NCBI RefSeq assembly: GCF_003590795.1
Contig: NZ_QYUL01000003.1
Location: 434,001 to 498,000, forward strand
DNA: 64,000 nt
Direction of reading: 5' to 3'
Source: Azospirillum cavernae
GTDB taxonomy: Bacteria; Pseudomonadota; Alphaproteobacteria; Azospirillales; Azospirillaceae
Shown: piece after piece, positions 56,390-64,000 of the stretch
How positions within the stretch are numbered: position 1 is the stretch's first letter
Layout of the letters: each line of letters begins with the position of its first letter
Program-made: the position numbers and the translations under genes
Notes under the pieces: generated by a model
What the model saw: the letters and a program-made list of their open reading frames with translations, nothing else
Told to the model about the DNA's origin: nothing
The model's database searches: none

Positions 56390-59008
56390 ATGACCATCGA
56401 CACCCACACTGTTTTGTCCCCATCCACAGCCAGACAAGGCCGCCGCTTTGGCGTGCGGGCCAAGTTGTTGTTGGCGTTTGCCGGGATGGCGGGCATGACG
56501 GTCGCCGCCAGTCTTGTCGGCTTGACGTCCTTCTCCGCCGTGGAAGGGCCGCTGACCCGGATCGTCGGCACCAGCCTGCCGGAAATGGAGCTGGCCAAGC
56601 GCCTGTCGGGCGAAAGCAGCGGCATCGCCGCCGCCGCCCCGACGCTGGACGCCGCCGAAAATCAAACCGCGCGGGAAACCCTTTTCACCGAAATCATGGG
56701 GCGCGGCAAGGGGCTGGTGGCGCTGGTCGATGAATTGGCCGCGCGTCGCCCGAACGACCCGCAATTGCCCGACGTCCGCGCCAAGACCAACGCGCTGATC
56801 GCCACGTTGGACGCGGAAAACAAGGCGGTGAGCCAGCGGCTGGCCGTGCGCGCCAAGCGCGAGGAAACCGTCATCGCGCTGTCCACCGCCTATGATGATT
56901 TCCTGGTCGCTCTGGCTCCGTTGACCGAGCGGGCGGGCGTCAAGCTGCGCGCCAAGGGCGAGGAGCTGGACGCCAGCACCGAAAAGGACATGGACGGTCT
57001 GACCGACGCCGTGCGGTCGCTCATCAGCCTGTATGAGTTGCGCGGCGACATCGGTTTGGCCTCGGAATCCATGGTGCGGGCGGGAACCGCCACCACGGCG
57101 ATGGCCGTCACCACCCACCAGCAAGCCTATCTGGAGGCCGCCGCGCGTCTGGTCAGCGCCACCGCCCAGGTTGGCAGCCGGTTGAGCAAGACCACCTCCG
57201 ACGCGCTCGACGAGTTTTTCCTGTTGGGCGACGGCGACGACGGCATCTTCGATTTGCGCCGCAAGGCGCTGGAAACCCCAGACGCCCAGCGCGCGCCGAT
57301 TCTGGCCCGCATTGTCGAGCGGCTGGCGGACGCGCAGATGCAGCAAAGCGTGCTGGTTGGTCAGTTGGAAGCGCCCTTGATGCGGCTGAAGGCGGAAATT
57401 CGCCTGTCCGCCGTCAATGTCCGCTCGCAAACCCGCGATTCCATGCAGGAGTTGCTGGGCGACGGCTTGGCGCGCTTCCGCACCTATCTGGAGCTGTCCA
57501 CCCAGGGCAACGCCCTGACCAGCGCGTTGAACGAAGCGGCGCAGGCCCCGAACGGCGCGCGGTTGCGCGTTCTGCTGTCGCGCTACGCCGCCGCCGCCAA
57601 GGCGTTGGACGAGAAAGTTAAATTCTTGAGCCAGGGTGGCGACGACGGCCTGCCCAAACTGGCCAAGGCGGCGGAAAAGCTGGCCTCTTTTGGCAAGGGC
57701 GACACCAGCCTGTTCGAACTGCGTCGGGCGGAGCTGAGCGCCATCAGCGACAACGAAGGCGTGTTGAACGAAAACCGCCAATTGGCTCAGCAATTCGCCA
57801 TCACGGTGGACCGGCAGATCGCGGCGATGAAGGCCGAAGCCGATTTGGCCGCCGCCGACGCTTTGCGCTCCATCGACGCCGGGCGGATGGTGCTGATTTT
57901 GTTCGCGGTGGCCAGCCTGGTCATCGCCGCCGCGTTGGCTTGGTTCGTGGTTGGCCGCACCATCGTCGCCCGCATCAGCCAATTGTCGGACGCCATGCGC
58001 GCCATCGCGGGCGGCAATCTGGACGCGGCGATTCCGCAAGCGGGGTCTGACGAAATCGGCGACATGGCGCAAGCGCTGGTCGTCTTCCGCGACACCGCCA
58101 ACCGCGCCAACGAGGCCGCCGCCCAGGCCGAGGAGGAGCGCGGCCGCGCCTCCCAGGAGCGTCGCCGCGCGCGGATCGAAATGGCGGAAAGCTTTGAAAG
58201 CAGCGTCCGCGCCGTTCTGCAACGGGTGTCGCACGCCGCCAGCGAGATGCAGGACATGGCCCAGCGGATGAGCCGCAACGCCGAAACCACCACCGGCGAA
58301 GCGGCGACCGCCGCCACCACCTCGCAACAGGCGGAGGGCAGCGTCAAGGCGGTGGCCGCCGCGACCGAAGAGCTGTCAGCCTCCATTCAGGAAATCGGCA
58401 GTCAGGTCAACACCTCCAGCCGCATCGCCCGCAAGGCGGTGGACGACGCCACCCGCACCGACCGCACGGTGGAAGGACTGTCGCACACCGCCAACAAGAT
58501 CGGCGAGGTGGTGCAGCTCATCAACGACATCGCCAGCCAAACCAACCTGTTGGCCTTGAACGCCACCATCGAGGCGGCGCGCGCGGGCGAAGCGGGCAAG
58601 GGCTTCGCCGTCGTCGCGTCGGAGGTCAAGAGTCTGGCCAACCAGACGGCGAAAGCGACCGAAGAGATCTCCGGGCAGATCACGGCGATGCAGGCGGTGA
58701 CTCAGGAAACGGTGGACGCCATCCGCTCCATCGCCGCGACGATCCGCGAAATCAACGACATCGCCACCAACGTGGCCGCTGCCGTCGATCAGCAGAGCGC
58801 CGCCACCCGCGAAATCGCCCGCAACGTGGTGGAGGCCGCCGACGGCACCCAGCATGTTCGCCGCAACATCGATTCGGTGGCGCGCGCCGCCGCTGAATCG
58901 GGCGAATCGGCGCACCGGGTGCTCGCCGCCTCCTCGACGGTGACGGAGGAGGTGCGGTCGCTCGGCTCGCAGGTCGATACGCTGGTGGACCGGATGCGGG
59001 CGGGCTGA
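56390..59008 (+). CDS. Transmembrane methyl-accepting chemotaxis protein (second flanking TRAP cluster)
   Basis: 872 residues from ATG 56390; GGGAGGAA nine bases upstream decides against ATG 56381. Helix 1 about 22-47, a very long periplasmic all-helical sensor (about 48-500), helix 2 about 501-522 (MVLILFAVASLVIAAALAWFV), HAMP (GRTIVARISQLSDAMRAIAG), then the MCP domain with tip DIASQTNLLALNATIEAARA. Architecture and HAMP-MCP sequence resemble the receptor at 48968, so they are likely paralogues. Periplasmic helical-bundle sensors often bind organic acids; uronate sensing is inference from location and the shared operator-like elements. Confidence 0.94.
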   Translation: MTIDTHTVLSPSTARQGRRFGVRAKLLLAFAGMAGMTVAASLVGLTSFSAVEGPLTRIVGTSLPEMELAKRLSGESSGIAAAAPTLDAAENQTARETLFTEIMGRGKGLVALVDELAARRPNDPQLPDVRAKTNALIATLDAENKAVSQRLAVRAKREETVIALSTAYDDFLVALAPLTERAGVKLRAKGEELDASTEKDMDGLTDAVRSLISLYELRGDIGLASESMVRAGTATTAMAVTTHQQAYLEAAARLVSATAQVGSRLSKTTSDALDEFFLLGDGDDGIFDLRRKALETPDAQRAPILARIVERLADAQMQQSVLVGQLEAPLMRLKAEIRLSAVNVRSQTRDSMQELLGDGLARFRTYLELSTQGNALTSALNEAAQAPNGARLRVLLSRYAAAAKALDEKVKFLSQGGDDGLPKLAKAAEKLASFGKGDTSLFELRRAELSAISDNEGVLNENRQLAQQFAITVDRQIAAMKAEADLAAADALRSIDAGRMVLILFAVASLVIAAALAWFVVGRTIVARISQLSDAMRAIAGGNLDAAIPQAGSDEIGDMAQALVVFRDTANRANEAAAQAEEERGRASQERRRARIEMAESFESSVRAVLQRVSHAASEMQDMAQRMSRNAETTTGEAATAATTSQQAEGSVKAVAAATEELSASIQEIGSQVNTSSRIARKAVDDATRTDRTVEGLSHTANKIGEVVQLINDIASQTNLLALNATIEAARAGEAGKGFAVVASEVKSLANQTAKATEEISGQITAMQAVTQETVDAIRSIAATIREINDIATNVAAAVDQQSAATREIARNVVEAADGTQHVRRNIDSVARAAAESGESAHRVLAASSTVTEEVRSLGSQVDTLVDRMRAG

Positions 59009-59044
59009 CCCGCGACGCAAGACGAACAGGGCAGGGGGGCGGCG

Positions 59045-60385
59045 TCAGCTTGGCGTCGCCCCAGCTCCGTGCAACAGCTTGCGCATCCGCCGCGCGCCCA
59101 GCCAAACCGTGGCCAGGATCGGCAGCACCAGCGCGCCGGTGACGTGGTGCAGCTCATGGCCGAACAGGGCGGACGACGCCCATTCCGCCAGATGGCCGAG
59201 CAGCGAGGCCAGATAGTAGGAAATGGCGATCACCGACAGCCCTTCCACCGTTTCCTGAAGCCGCAACTGCATGGTGGCGCGCCGGTCCATGGAATGCAGC
59301 AAATCGCGGTTCTGCCGCTCCAGCGCGACGTCCACCCGCGTGCGCAGCAACTCCGTCGCCCGCATGATCCGTTGCGACAGGTCGGTTTGCTGGCGGGCCA
59401 TCGACCGACAGAACTGCATGGCGGGGGCCAGCCGCCGCTCCATGAACTCGCCAAAGGTCGGCGTGCCTTCGATGCGCTCCTCGCGCAGTTCGGCGATGCG
59501 CGATTCGACCAGGGCGTGATAGGCCAGCGTCGCGTTGAAACGGTAACTGCTGCCCGCGATCATGCCCTCAACGTTGGCGGCCAGTTCGGTCAGATCCTCC
59601 AACAGCCCATGCTCGACCTCGCCATGCGGGTTGCCCAGCATGCGGTTGGTCAGCTCCGCCGTGCGGGCCTCCGCCGCCGTCACCTCGGCCACCGAACGGC
59701 GGGCCATCGGCAGGGCGAGCAGCGCCATCATGCTGTAGGTTTCGATTTCCAAAATGCGTTGGATCAGCCGCCCGGCCTGCTGTTCGCGCAGCGCCGTGTC
59801 CCACAGCAGAAAGCGCGAAAACCCGTCGGGGCCGATGCGGAAATCGCTCCAGATCCGCGCGCCGCCGCCGAGAACCCGCGATCCCGCCACCGGGATGCCG
59901 CTGAAACAGCGGCTGTCGGCGTCGGACAGAATGTCGGGGCGGTCGCCCTTGCCGATGGCGACCTGGGCGGCGGCCAGAACGCGGCCTTGCAAGCCCTTCC
60001 ACCAACTCATCGGCACCGCCTGAAGCAGCGCGTTGTCGAACGGATGGTCGAACACGCCGGGCAACAGCAGGGTGAAGCTGGTGAATTCGGTGTGTTGCTC
60101 CCACTTCAGCCGTAGATCGCCGAGATCAAGCGTGTGATGGGCTTGATCGACCTGTGGCGGGGTGACGCCAAGACAGCGGCAGAAGCTGGCCAGCAGATCG
60201 GCACCGCTCGGGCCATCCGGCGTGTCGAGCAGCGCGATGTGCAGCAAACGCGCCGGGGCTTCGACCGTCATGAAGGGGCGGGCGTGCATCTCCGCGTTCA
60301 ACGACCAACGCAGCGGGTGGCTTTGCTCCCCCGCCGCGTTGGCGGCGCTGTCGGCGGCGGGGCGGCCCGCCGGCAAGGCGATCAC
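59045..60385 (-). CDS. DUF3422 family membrane protein
   Basis: 446 residues from GTG 60385, which overlaps the stop of the small upstream gene as GTGA; there is no ATG before the conserved region. DUF3422 landmarks: HPLRWSLNAEMHARPF, KWEQHTEFTSFTLL, GIPVAGSRVLGGGARIWSDF and GSSYRFNATLAYHALVESRI. Central helices predict a coiled coil, and two C-terminal membrane helices (about 395-415 and 420-440) anchor it with the bulk in the cytoplasm. Function not known for the family. Confidence 0.88.
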   Translation of the reverse strand: MIALPAGRPAADSAANAAGEQSHPLRWSLNAEMHARPFMTVEAPARLLHIALLDTPDGPSGADLLASFCRCLGVTPPQVDQAHHTLDLGDLRLKWEQHTEFTSFTLLLPGVFDHPFDNALLQAVPMSWWKGLQGRVLAAAQVAIGKGDRPDILSDADSRCFSGIPVAGSRVLGGGARIWSDFRIGPDGFSRFLLWDTALREQQAGRLIQRILEIETYSMMALLALPMARRSVAEVTAAEARTAELTNRMLGNPHGEVEHGLLEDLTELAANVEGMIAGSSYRFNATLAYHALVESRIAELREERIEGTPTFGEFMERRLAPAMQFCRSMARQQTDLSQRIMRATELLRTRVDVALERQNRDLLHSMDRRATMQLRLQETVEGLSVIAISYYLASLLGHLAEWASSALFGHELHHVTGALVLPILATVWLGARRMRKLLHGAGATPS

Positions 60386-60576
60386 CGGGAACCCGACGGC
60401 CGATCGCTGCGCACCGTCACCGGCTGCCAGATCATCGCCGCGCCGGCGCCGGCGCCGCAAGCCGCGCCGACGAAACCGTCGAGCGCGCCGCCCTGCGTCG
60501 GGGCTGTGTCCTGGGGCTGGCCCGCTTGCGCCGTTTCCGGTTGGGCCATGGTCTGCTGTTGAGATTGAGTGGTCAT
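60382..60576 (-). CDS. Small Gln/Gly/Ala-rich protein coupled to DUF3422 gene
   Basis: 64 residues from ATG 60576, with a near-perfect ribosome site GGAGGAACTGGT. The N-terminal half is polar (TTQSQQQTMAQPETAQAGQ) and the C-terminal half has GGALDGFVGAACGAGAGAA, a short glycine-zipper-like hydrophobic stretch with one Cys, then MIWQPV. Its stop overlaps the DUF3422 start, so the two are likely made together. I recognise no family. Confidence 0.65.
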   Translation of the reverse strand: MTTQSQQQTMAQPETAQAGQPQDTAPTQGGALDGFVGAACGAGAGAAMIWQPVTVRSDRPSGSR

Positions 60577-60887
60577 ACCAGTTCCTCCTGTGGTGGGCGC
60601 CCGTCTATCAGATGGCCGAAAGCCAATCAACCAAAATCCAAGCAATCAGAGCCGAAATGATTCCGGCCCGGACAGTTCGGAAGCGTATGTTTCTTGGTCG
60701 CCACAACGGATCCGATTGGTGGTTAAGATCGGGCTTGTCGGCAGATTAACCGAAAAACCTGTCACCAATCTGTCAGGACTGCGGATTGTTTTAGTTTCTC
60801 ATGAAACAAGCGGACGCGCGTCTGGCGTCACAGCGCCACGATCCGCATACTGTCGCTGGACCGACGGGATGAGGCCAAGGAGCGGGG
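60577..60887. other. Divergent promoter region between small gene/DUF3422 and MgtC-like gene
   Basis: 311 bases. Contains GTTTCTCATGAAAC (60794-60807), an inverted repeat with five-base arms in an AT-rich patch, which could be an operator or part of a promoter. Nothing else was recognised. Confidence 0.5.
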
Positions 60888-62153
60888 ATGGAGCAGGGAG
60901 AGGTTTTGGTTCGTTTGGCGGTCGCCCTGGGCGTCGGCCTGATCGTCGGGCTGGAACGCGGTTGGCAGCAACGCGACGCGGCGGACGGCAGCCGTGAATT
61001 GGGGCTGCGCTCCTTCGCGCTGGTTGGGTTGGCCGGTGGGGTTCTGGGGTTGCTCGCCCAATCCTTGGGCGCGGCGGTGTTCGGGCTGGCCCTGCTGGCG
61101 CTGGTGGGATTGCTGACCGCCTCCCATTGGCTGGCCGCCCGCGAGGACCGCGACCGGGGCTTGACCACCGAAGTCACGGCCATGACCGTTTTCGGGTTGG
61201 GCGGCATGGCGGCGGTCGGCCACGCCGTTCCGGCGGTGGCCTGCGCCGTGGTCATCGCCATTCTGTTGAGCGGCAAGCCGGTCCTGCACCGCTGGATCCG
61301 CGCCATCGCTCCGGTGGAACTGTCCGCCGCCCTGCAACTGGCGCTCATCACCGCCGTGGTTTTGCCGGTTCTGCCCGATCATGGCTATGGTCCCTATGGC
61401 GCGCTGAATCCCTACAGCATCTGGTGGATGGTGATTCTGGTCGCCGGGCTGTCCTTTGTCGGGCACGCCGCGTCCCGCTTGATTGGGGCGCGGCGGGGCG
61501 TGCTGTTGACCGCCGCCTTTGGCGGTCTGGCCAGTTCGACGGCGACGGCCTTGTCGCTGTCCCGCATGGCGGCGCGTCAACCGGGGCTGGAACACACGCT
61601 GGCCGCCGGGGTCGTCATGGCGTCGATCATCATGGTTCCCCGGATGATGCTGATGGCTTTGGCGATCGCTCCGGCGTTGTTGCCGTTTCTGTTGGCGCCG
61701 GTGCTGGCGATGGCGGTCAGCGGCGGCATTGCGGTTATCCTGCTGGTCCGCTCCGGGGCGGCGGAGCGCGCCGTCGAATCGACGGGCGCCCCGGCGTCCC
61801 CCTTTGAGTTGGGGATCGCCTTGAAGTTTGGCGCGCTGCTCGCCGGAATTCAGCTATTGGCGAGGGCCTTGCAGGATTGGTTGGGCGACGTCGGGCTTTA
61901 CGCGTTGGCGCTCATCGCCGGGCTGGCCGATGTGGACGCCATGACCCTGTCCACCGGGGGGATGGTGAGCGGCGGCCTGCCGTTGTTCACGGCGGCCAGC
62001 GTCATTTTGCTGACGGCGGCGGTCAACACCACGGCCAAAACGGTGATCGTCGCCGTCGTCGCCGGAGGCCGGATGGCGCTCGCCGTCGCCGCGTCGCTGC
62101 TGGTCAGCCTGGCGCTGGGCGGCGCGGCGCTGTGGCTCTCGCCGTTGAACTGA
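60888..62153 (+). CDS. MgtC/SapB plus DUF4010 membrane protein
   Basis: 421 residues, about 12 membrane helices. The N-terminal MgtC/SapB domain (about 8-135) begins LAVALGVGLIVGLERGWQQR and has LGLRSFALVGLAGGVLGLL and TTEVTAMTVFGLGGMAAVGH. The C-terminal DUF4010 domain has LLTAAFGGLASSTATALSLSRMA and ALIAGLADVDAMTLSTGGMV. Proteins of this fusion type are inner-membrane and poorly characterised; transport or ion homeostasis is a guess from the MgtC part. AGGAG upstream of the ATG. Confidence 0.9.
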   Translation: MEQGEVLVRLAVALGVGLIVGLERGWQQRDAADGSRELGLRSFALVGLAGGVLGLLAQSLGAAVFGLALLALVGLLTASHWLAAREDRDRGLTTEVTAMTVFGLGGMAAVGHAVPAVACAVVIAILLSGKPVLHRWIRAIAPVELSAALQLALITAVVLPVLPDHGYGPYGALNPYSIWWMVILVAGLSFVGHAASRLIGARRGVLLTAAFGGLASSTATALSLSRMAARQPGLEHTLAAGVVMASIIMVPRMMLMALAIAPALLPFLLAPVLAMAVSGGIAVILLVRSGAAERAVESTGAPASPFELGIALKFGALLAGIQLLARALQDWLGDVGLYALALIAGLADVDAMTLSTGGMVSGGLPLFTAASVILLTAAVNTTAKTVIVAVVAGGRMALAVAASLLVSLALGGAALWLSPLN

Positions 62154-62262
62154 CGATCGGGCGCAACAACGATTTTCCATTTAAAGGTATGATTTTTACG
62201 AAGACTCCCGGATTGCTTGCCTACCCTCCGTGATGTTCATCCTTCAGGAGGAGAGTCCCCCG

Positions 62263-62817
62263 ATGACCGCGTCCCCCAGCACGGGCAGCGCCCAACCATC
62301 CCCCTATTCCGATGATTTCACGTCTGACCGCTGGGCGTGGTTGGCCGGAACCTATTGGTATGTGCCGACCGAAACGCTGCCCGCTCTTCAGGTTGTCGAC
62401 ATTCGCGAACAGCGCAGCCGCATCATCAACGACCAAACCCTGTGGTTCATCGAGCGTTACGAATCCGGCTATCTGATCGGTCGGGCGGCCATCAGCCTGG
62501 ATGGCGCGGAATTCTCGCCCTTGACGATGGTCGGCTCGGTCACGCCGCTGGGCGACGTGTCGGTGAGTTTCGCGTCCACCGACACCGTCAGCCTGTCGTT
62601 GCGCGACGGCGTCACGACCGCGTCGCTCAGCACCGGCGCGGGCCGCATGATCCAGCGCGATGGCGTCTGGGCGTTCCTGATGCAGATGACCAACGGGACC
62701 GGCGCCGGAAACGTCACCCATTGGTCCTACATGGTGCAATCGACGCCCAGCGATGAGTCCTGGGCCAATCTTCCCGGCATGCCGGGCGTCAGCATCGGCG
62801 ACGTCTTCGCCGAGTGA
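62263..62817 (+). CDS. Unrecognised protein, 184 residues
   Basis: Start ATG 62263 with AGGAGGAG upstream. No signal peptide or membrane helix. The N-terminus is Ser/Pro/Thr-rich; from about 20 DDFTSDRWAWLAGTYWYVPTE opens a beta-rich domain with repeated short strands (RAAISLDGAEFSPLTMVG, DVSVSFASTDTVSLSLRDG) and a Trp-rich end (WAFLMQMTNG, HWSYMVQS). The WLAGTYWYVP-type start recalls lipocalin-like or DUF-type small beta-barrels, but I cannot name a family. Codon use and GC match neighbours, so a resident gene. Confidence 0.75.
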   Translation: MTASPSTGSAQPSPYSDDFTSDRWAWLAGTYWYVPTETLPALQVVDIREQRSRIINDQTLWFIERYESGYLIGRAAISLDGAEFSPLTMVGSVTPLGDVSVSFASTDTVSLSLRDGVTTASLSTGAGRMIQRDGVWAFLMQMTNGTGAGNVTHWSYMVQSTPSDESWANLPGMPGVSIGDVFAE

Positions 62818-62828
62818 GCGAGAGGGCA

Positions 62829-62853
62829 GGCGAGGGGAAAAAATCCCCTCGCC
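62829..62853. terminator. Hairpin between convergent genes
   Basis: GGCGAGGGGA, a five-A loop, TCCCCTCGCC: a perfect ten-base stem between the 184-residue gene and ppc. It lacks a strong T-tract on either side. Confidence 0.65.
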
Positions 62854-62863
62854 ATTCCCCCGT

Positions 62864-64000
62864 TCAACCGCTGTTGCGCAGGCCCGCTGCGATGCCGTTG
62901 ATGGTCAGGTGGATGCCGCGCGCGATCTGTTCGCCGCTGTCGCTGGAGCGATGGCGCTTCAGCAACTCGACCTGCACATGGTTGAGCGGGTCGAGGTAGG
63001 GGAAGCGGTTGCGGATCGAGCGGGCCAGCAGCGGGTTGCCGTCGAGCAGGGCGCTTTGCCCGGTGATGGCCAGCAGGGCGTCGATGCTGTCCTGCCATTC
63101 CGCCCGGATGCGCGAGAAGATGGTTTCGCGCAGGACCGGATCGACCACCAACTCGGCATAGCGCGAGGCGATGGCGATGTTCGACTTCGCCAGCACCATG
63201 TCCATGTTGGACAGCAGCGTGCGGAAAAAGCCCCAATCGCGGTGCATCGCCTGAAGGCGGGCCAAACCGTCGTCCGGGTTGGCGGCCAGCCACGCCTTGA
63301 CGGCGGAACCGAAGCCGTACCAGCCCGGCAGCATCAGGCGGCATTGCGCCCAACTGAACACCCAGGGAATGGCGCGCAGATCCTCGATGCTGGTCGATTT
63401 CTTGCGCGAGGCCGGGCGGCTGCCGATGTTCAGATTGGCGATTTCGCCGATGACCGTCGATTGCCAGAAATAGGTCTCGAACCCTTCGGTTTCATAAACC
63501 AGACCGCGATAGGCGGCGAAGGCGTGGCCAGACAGCTCCTCCATCGTCGCCAGATACTCGGCGGAGCAGGGGGCGGCGGCCTCCGGGTGCAGCAGGGTCG
63601 CTTCCAGCGTGGCGGCGGCCAGCGTTTCCAGATTGCGCCGACCAACCTCGGGGTTGGAGTATTTGCCGGCGATCACCTCGCCCTGCTCGGTGATGCGGAT
63701 GGATCCCTGAACGGCGCCGGCCGGTTGGGCCAGGATCGCCTGATAGCTGGGTCCGCCGCCGCGACCGACCGAACCGCCCCGGCCATGGAACAGGCGCAGC
63801 CGCACCTTGTGCCGGGCGAACACCTCGACCAGGGCGATTTCCGCCTTGTAAAGCTCCCAGCCGGAGGTGAGGAAACCGCCATCCTTGTTGCTGTCGGAAT
63901 AGCCCAGCATGACCTCCTGCACGCCGCCCCGGCTGTCGAGGAAACGGCGGTAGGCGGGCAGGGAGAGCAAACGGTCCATCGTGGCGGCGCAGTTGCGCAG
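62864..64000 (-). CDS. ppc: Phosphoenolpyruvate carboxylase, C-terminal part (truncated by window end)
   Basis: About 378 codons of an enzyme normally near 900 residues; the frame continues past the window end without a start. Makes oxaloacetate from PEP and bicarbonate to feed the TCA cycle. Signatures: GYSDSNKDGGFLTSGWELYK, the catalytic loop FHGRGGSVGRGGGPSYQAIL, QGEVIAGKYSN, IPWVFSWAQCR, PGWYGFGSA and the C-terminal end INGIAAGLRNSG. Nothing unusual in what is visible. Confidence 0.96.
   Translation of the reverse strand: MRNCAATMDRLLSLPAYRRFLDSRGGVQEVMLGYSDSNKDGGFLTSGWELYKAEIALVEVFARHKVRLRLFHGRGGSVGRGGGPSYQAILAQPAGAVQGSIRITEQGEVIAGKYSNPEVGRRNLETLAAATLEATLLHPEAAAPCSAEYLATMEELSGHAFAAYRGLVYETEGFETYFWQSTVIGEIANLNIGSRPASRKKSTSIEDLRAIPWVFSWAQCRLMLPGWYGFGSAVKAWLAANPDDGLARLQAMHRDWGFFRTLLSNMDMVLAKSNIAIASRYAELVVDPVLRETIFSRIRAEWQDSIDALLAITGQSALLDGNPLLARSIRNRFPYLDPLNHVQVELLKRHRSSDSGEQIARGIHLTINGIAAGLRNSG

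Overview
The window is GC-rich bacterial chromosome with tightly packed genes and many ATGA-type start/stop overlaps. No rRNA, tRNA, phage, insertion sequence or CRISPR array was recognised. Gene content (CheD, several chemoreceptors, T2SS, TonB system, TRAP and polar amino acid ABC transporters, FCD regulators, C-rich intergenic inverted repeats) suggests a free-living, motile alphaproteobacterium, probably of the Rhodospirillales/Azospirillum type. That placement is inference, not a database result.

Region 1 (1-12,000): the 3' end of thiD; a soluble globin-coupled chemoreceptor with a C-terminal zinc-binding CZB domain; a divergent PRPP-synthetase-like protein; then an iron-uptake block. 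That block is exbB-exbD-tonB, a Fiu/PiuA-type TonB-dependent receptor behind a Fur-like box, a PiuC/YbiX-type 2-oxoglutarate oxygenase and a PepSY membrane protein. An endonuclease/phosphatase-fold protein and an orphan cheD follow.

Region 2 (12,100-22,350): a type II secretion locus. gspE-F-G-H-I-J-K-L-M and a short GspC/GspN-like gene run on the minus strand with overlapping ends; the secretin gspD is divergent. Region 3 (22,350-37,030): an EamA exporter with a divergent ArsR-like regulator, an outer-membrane barrel, a secreted 3-hydroxybutyrate oligomer hydrolase, the nadA-nadB-nadC pathway under a striking 18+18 bp palindrome, a BMP-family binding protein, an MFS pump, a cupredoxin next to an adenylate cyclase, and an SsuA-like binding protein next to a DsrE-like protein.

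Region 4 (37,050-59,010) is the most coherent block and looks like an uronate (pectin or other polyuronate breakdown product) catabolic and sensing island. KdgF (cupin) and KduI would process unsaturated uronates, KduD would give 2-keto-3-deoxygluconate (KDG), a PfkB kinase would phosphorylate it and Eda would split KDPG. A TRAP transporter, a polar amino acid type ABC transporter, a mutarotase, an SDR plus FAH-hydrolase pair, and a 2-hydroxyacid dehydrogenase are interleaved. HexR and two FCD/GntR regulators are present. Short TTGTCTG-type and TGGTAAGA-type elements recur upstream of kduI, the FadR-type regulator, the TRAP operon and two chemoreceptor genes that flank the TRAP/kdgF block, hinting that uptake, catabolism and chemotaxis are co-regulated.

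Region 5 (59,040-64,000): a DUF3422 membrane protein translationally coupled to a 64-residue small protein, an MgtC/DUF4010 membrane protein, an unrecognised 184-residue protein, and the 3' portion of phosphoenolpyruvate carboxylase running off the window end.
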